Source: an uncultured Parabacteroides sp.
GTDB taxonomy: Bacteria; Bacteroidota; Bacteroidia; Bacteroidales; Tannerellaceae
Length of the DNA stretch: 64,000 nt
Direction of reading: 5' to 3'
Assembly (NCBI GenBank): GCA_944325335.1
Contig: CALUZR010000009.1
Coordinates: 1 to 64,000, forward strand
A model generated the notes under the pieces. That model ran no database searches and was not told the DNA's origin. It was given only the letters and a program-made list of their open reading frames with translations. Of the stretch, positions 61,678-64,000 are shown piece after piece. Numbering within the stretch: position 1 is the first letter of the stretch; each line of letters begins with the position of its first letter. A program made the translations under genes and the position numbers.

Positions 61678-62529
61678 ATGAACTATTACGAAGTCACATT
61701 CACCTACGATACATCCGTCGAGACGGAAGCCATAAGCGACGTCTTGGCCGCCGAACTGGGCGAAATCGGATTCGAAAGTTTTACGGAAAACGCCGAGGGA
61801 TTGCAGGCTTACATTCCGGAAAACATGTATGCCGAAGCCACCTTGCAGGAAAAGCTGATGCAATTCCCCATCGAAGGCGTAGGCTTCCATTATACCGCCC
61901 AACGCATCGAAAGCCAAGATTGGAACGAGGAATGGGAGAAGCATTACTTCAAGCCCATCCGTATCGGAAAGGAATGCATCATCCGCGCTTCATTTCATGA
62001 ACCGGAAGCGGGCTATACATATAATATAATAATAGACCCGAAAATGGCGTTCGGAACGGGCAACCATGCCACCACCTTCCTGATGATTCAAGAAATGCTC
62101 CAACTCGACTTGGAGGGGAAAGAGTTATTGGACATGGGATGCGGGACGGCCGTATTGGCTATCTTAGCCCGAATGCGGGGCGCCAAACGCGTCGTAGCCA
62201 TCGACATCGACGAATGGGCATACCGCAATGCGATTGAAAACATCCACATCAACCAGACGGACGATATCGAAGTCGCCTTGGGAGGAGCGGAACGCATCGC
62301 GGATTTCGGAAAGTTCGACGTGGTATTTGCCAATATCAACCGCAACATCTTGCTTGCCGATATGCCCCATTATGCCGCCAGCATGAAGCCAGGAGCCCTC
62401 TTGTTCATGAGCGGATTCTATACGGAAGACATCCCCGCCCTCGAAGAAGAATGCCAGAAAAACGGCTTAAAACTCCTATCTTATACCGAAAAAGAGCACT
62501 GGGCGGCTATAAAAACAAAGAAATGTTGA
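61678..62529 (+). CDS. prmA: Ribosomal protein L11 methyltransferase
   Basis: 283 residues. The N-terminal substrate-recognition domain (about 1-60) starts MNYYEVTFTYD. The SAM-dependent domain has DPKMAFGTGNHATTFLMIQEML (about 120-141), LLDMGCGTAVLAILA (about 151-165) and the FANINRNIL motif (about 214-222). It trimethylates lysines of ribosomal protein L11. The start MNYYEVTF follows AAGAA and matches the family N-terminus. Confidence 0.95.
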   Translation: MNYYEVTFTYDTSVETEAISDVLAAELGEIGFESFTENAEGLQAYIPENMYAEATLQEKLMQFPIEGVGFHYTAQRIESQDWNEEWEKHYFKPIRIGKECIIRASFHEPEAGYTYNIIIDPKMAFGTGNHATTFLMIQEMLQLDLEGKELLDMGCGTAVLAILARMRGAKRVVAIDIDEWAYRNAIENIHINQTDDIEVALGGAERIADFGKFDVVFANINRNILLADMPHYAASMKPGALLFMSGFYTEDIPALEEECQKNGLKLLSYTEKEHWAAIKTKKC

Positions 62530-62569
62530 GATTTTAACAAGATTTCATGGCAAAGTCTAAACAATTCTT

Positions 62570-62577
62570 TATATTTG
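62570..62577 (+). promoter_or_regulatory. Promoter -7 element of the YtxH operon
   Basis: TATATTTG, 38 nt before the start codon at 62616. Confidence 0.65.
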
Positions 62578-62615
62578 CACGTTACTAATTAAAAACACAA
62601 TAAAAAGAAAAGGTT

Positions 62616-62837
62616 ATGAAAAGTGTAGATTCAAAATTACTGCTGGGCTTGGTAGTAGGTGCAGCAGTAGGTGCAGCCGTAGGATACTTGGCTGCTACAG
62701 ACAAAAGAGAAGATTTGCTGAATGAATTAAACAACGTAGTAGGCAAAGTAAAAGAAGGCTTCAACACGGCTTTGGCTAAATACAAAGAAGGCAAAATTGA
62801 AGCAGCAAAAACAGTAGAAGAAACGGTCGCTGAATAA
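62616..62837 (+). CDS. YtxH-domain small protein
   Basis: 73 residues. A Gly/Ala-rich hydrophobic N-terminus (LLLGLVVGAAVGAAVGYLAATDKREDLL) is followed by an amphipathic Lys/Glu-rich helix (about 30-73). This is the YtxH layout, linked to envelope stress in other bacteria. It overlaps the holin-like gene at one base and leads a three-gene operon. Confidence 0.8.
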   Translation: MKSVDSKLLLGLVVGAAVGAAVGYLAATDKREDLLNELNNVVGKVKEGFNTALAKYKEGKIEAAKTVEETVAE

Positions 62838-63244
62838 TGAAAGATTCCGAGATTTTCCAGAATCTAAGAAAAGACATTTCCACATTCATCGACCTCAAGC
62901 TGGAACTGTTGAAATTAAACACGTATGAGAAGAGCGGCAAAATCGTGGCGCTCCTCTCGTACGGTTTAATTCTATTGTTTTTGGCTTTCTTCGCAATTCT
63001 ATTTATTTTTCTTGCATTGGGATTCTTTATCGGCGAAGTTTTAGACAATGCCGCAGCAGGATTCGGGGTGGTCGCTTTCCTTTATTTGGTTATCATTCTA
63101 TTTGTGGTAGCTAATAAAGAACGCATCCGCCTGCAAATCGTGAATGCCGTACTTGCCACATTGACCGCCAACGAAGAAAAACAAAACACAAACGAAAATG
63201 GAACAAACAAGAATGACACCACTGGAGAAATTGCAAGCAAATAA
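62837..63244 (+). CDS. Phage-holin-family (Holin-X/DUF1469) membrane protein
   Basis: 135 residues. A short N-terminal helix is followed by two long membrane segments (about 37-62, IVALLSYGLILLFLAFFAILFIFLAL, and about 68-95, GEVLDNAAAGFGVVAFLYLVIILFVVAN). The C-terminal tail is charged, with an Asn/Thr-rich end. This architecture matches the holin superfamily III/DUF1469 proteins common in bacterial envelopes; a lytic role is not implied. It starts with a one-base overlap after the YtxH gene. Confidence 0.8.
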   Translation: MKDSEIFQNLRKDISTFIDLKLELLKLNTYEKSGKIVALLSYGLILLFLAFFAILFIFLALGFFIGEVLDNAAAGFGVVAFLYLVIILFVVANKERIRLQIVNAVLATLTANEEKQNTNENGTNKNDTTGEIASK

Positions 63245-63605
63245 GCAACGCCTCCAGACGGCTTGCAACGAACAAGAAAAGAAAATCAACGCTACATTTT
63301 CTTATATACAAGAGAATGCAGGGAGTTTGCTTTTGTCAGGCGTGTCATCACTTTTGTTTCCCTCCAAACCGAGCAACAAAGCGGACGGCAAACCGGCGGT
63401 TGCCCAAAAAGACAATGCCACAAGCCCTTCTCCGTTGAGTACTACGGATATTCTTTCGTTAGGGAAATCGTTGCTTCCGGTCGCATGGGACATTATCCAA
63501 CCGATCCTTATCAGCTGGAGCATTCGTACGGCAAAGAAAAAGATTATAGGATTGTTCACCTCTAAGAAGAAAAAAGCGGACACGAAGGATTTAAAGAATA
63601 ATTAA
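63198..63605 (+). CDS. Hypothetical protein of the YtxH operon
   Basis: 135 residues. It begins with a charged helix (MEQTRMTPLEKLQANKQRLQTACNEQEKKI), then a hydrophobic segment (about 40-55, AGSLLLSGVSSLLFPS), a Pro/Ser linker and a hydrophobic segment (about 88-112, LSLGKSLLPVAWDIIQPILISWSI). The C-terminus is basic (KKKIIGLFTSKKKKADTKD). The two hydrophobic stretches suggest a membrane-associated protein. It overlaps the holin-like gene by 47 bp in another frame; a start at the second Met (63213) would shorten the overlap. No family recognised. Confidence 0.65.
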   Translation: MEQTRMTPLEKLQANKQRLQTACNEQEKKINATFSYIQENAGSLLLSGVSSLLFPSKPSNKADGKPAVAQKDNATSPSPLSTTDILSLGKSLLPVAWDIIQPILISWSIRTAKKKIIGLFTSKKKKADTKDLKNN

Positions 63606-63660
63606 TGATTTCGGGTATACTTTTTTCACTAGTTTATAACACTGGAATAAAAAACATAAC

Positions 63661-63668
63661 TAAATTTG
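63661..63668 (+). promoter_or_regulatory. gap promoter -7 element
   Basis: TAAATTTG matches TAnnTTTG; the leader to the ATG at 63767 would be about 90 nt, long for this genome. Confidence 0.6.
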
Positions 63669-63766
63669 CAGTCGGAAAAACGAAGGGACTTAGAGAAAGG
63701 CTCGGCGTTGAATTCCAAGACAAAAAGAAAATAATATATTAATAAACCCATAAAAGTTTTATTACA

Positions 63767-64000
63767 ATGATTAAAGTAGGTATTAATGGTTTTGGTCGTA
63801 TCGGACGTTTCGTATTCCGTGCAGCTCAAAAGAGAAACGACATTCAGATCGTAGGTATTAACGACTTGTGCCCGGTTGATTACTTGGCTTACATGTTGAA
63901 GTATGATACAATGCACGGTGCATTCGACGGAACAATCGAAGCTGACGTAGAAAACAGCAAGCTGATCGTTAACGGTAAAGAAATCCGTGTAACAGCTGAA
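63767..64000 (+). CDS. gapA: Glyceraldehyde-3-phosphate dehydrogenase (partial)
   Basis: The window ends inside this gene; 78 codons are present. The N-terminus [20 protein letters not shown] is the NAD-binding fingerprint of GAPDH, followed by [27 protein letters not shown]. It oxidises glyceraldehyde-3-phosphate in glycolysis. The codon use is the typical highly expressed type, with a strong run of well-used codons. Confidence 0.95.
   Translation, partial: MIKVGINGFGRIGRFVFRAAQKRNDIQIVGINDLCPVDYLAYMLKYDTMHGAFDGTIEADVENSKLIVNGKEIRVTAE

Overview
The window reads as a chromosomal segment of a Bacteroidota member, most likely order Bacteroidales. The evidence is the promoter grammar: many genes are preceded by the Bacteroidetes -7 element TAnnTTTG (for example TATCTTTG, TACCTTTG, TATTTTTG) and lack E. 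coli-type -10/-35 boxes. Shine-Dalgarno sequences are mostly weak. The gene content also fits: a SusC/TonB-type outer-membrane receptor, GH33 sialidase, DPP-IV, DUF5106, DUF4837 and PepSY-like lipoproteins, an argR-GNAT-argG-argC-argD cluster and a 7TM-HD phosphodiesterase. I do not assign a genus.

Layout. 1-1.7 kb: a three-gene HipB/HipS/HipT-like toxin-antitoxin module with three operator-like repeats. 2.0-6.6 kb: the arginine cluster, with two ARG-box-like sites around its promoter. 6.7-14.45 kb: a complete, AT-rich type II-C CRISPR-Cas locus made of a 22-repeat array, cas2, cas1, a 1501-codon cas9 and a divergent tracrRNA. 14.5-20.7 kb: initiator tRNA-Met, cbpM-cbpA, a two-gene ABC exporter and dnaG. 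20.9-31 kb: a thioredoxin-like lipoprotein-type protein, a flavoprotein, a RelE/ParE-type TA pair, a TonB receptor, a small lipoprotein, an acyl-CoA ligase plus sialidase pair, and pgpH. 31-39 kb: gltX, waaA, small hypotheticals, a candidate structured RNA, a lone MNT nucleotidyltransferase, a hexapeptide acyltransferase and two rRNA methyltransferases. 39-50 kb: lipoproteins, ppk with a membrane-anchored HTH-like partner, a phosphodiesterase, a Nudix-like membrane protein, lipA and DPP-IV. 50-64 kb: patB, slyD-aroC-folK, a surface-glycan gene run (two glycosyltransferases, wecB, deacetylase-like, FemAB-like), bcp-recA, prmA, a small envelope operon and the start of gap.

How the parts work together. 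The CRISPR locus is self-consistent. The tracrRNA anti-repeat (14356-14377) pairs with the 5' half of the 47-bp repeat, which fixes array transcription as left to right. Each repeat also carries a Bacteroidetes promoter (TTG-N19-TATCTTTG), so each spacer may be transcribed from its own promoter, as described for Neisseria type II-C. The degenerate first repeat has lost the tracr-pairing half but kept the -7 half.

A second recurring theme is intergenic DNA. Six imperfect tandem arrays lie between genes, with periods of 20, 22, 40, 41-42, 42 and 42 bp, all close to 2 or 4 helical turns. Several are built from palindromes. Two (35.7 and 49.7 kb) are copies of one 42-bp family in opposite orientation. 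Separate dispersed palindromic elements occur at 16.1/40.3 kb and at 5.4/20.7/38.8 kb. These arrays are the least explained content of the window.
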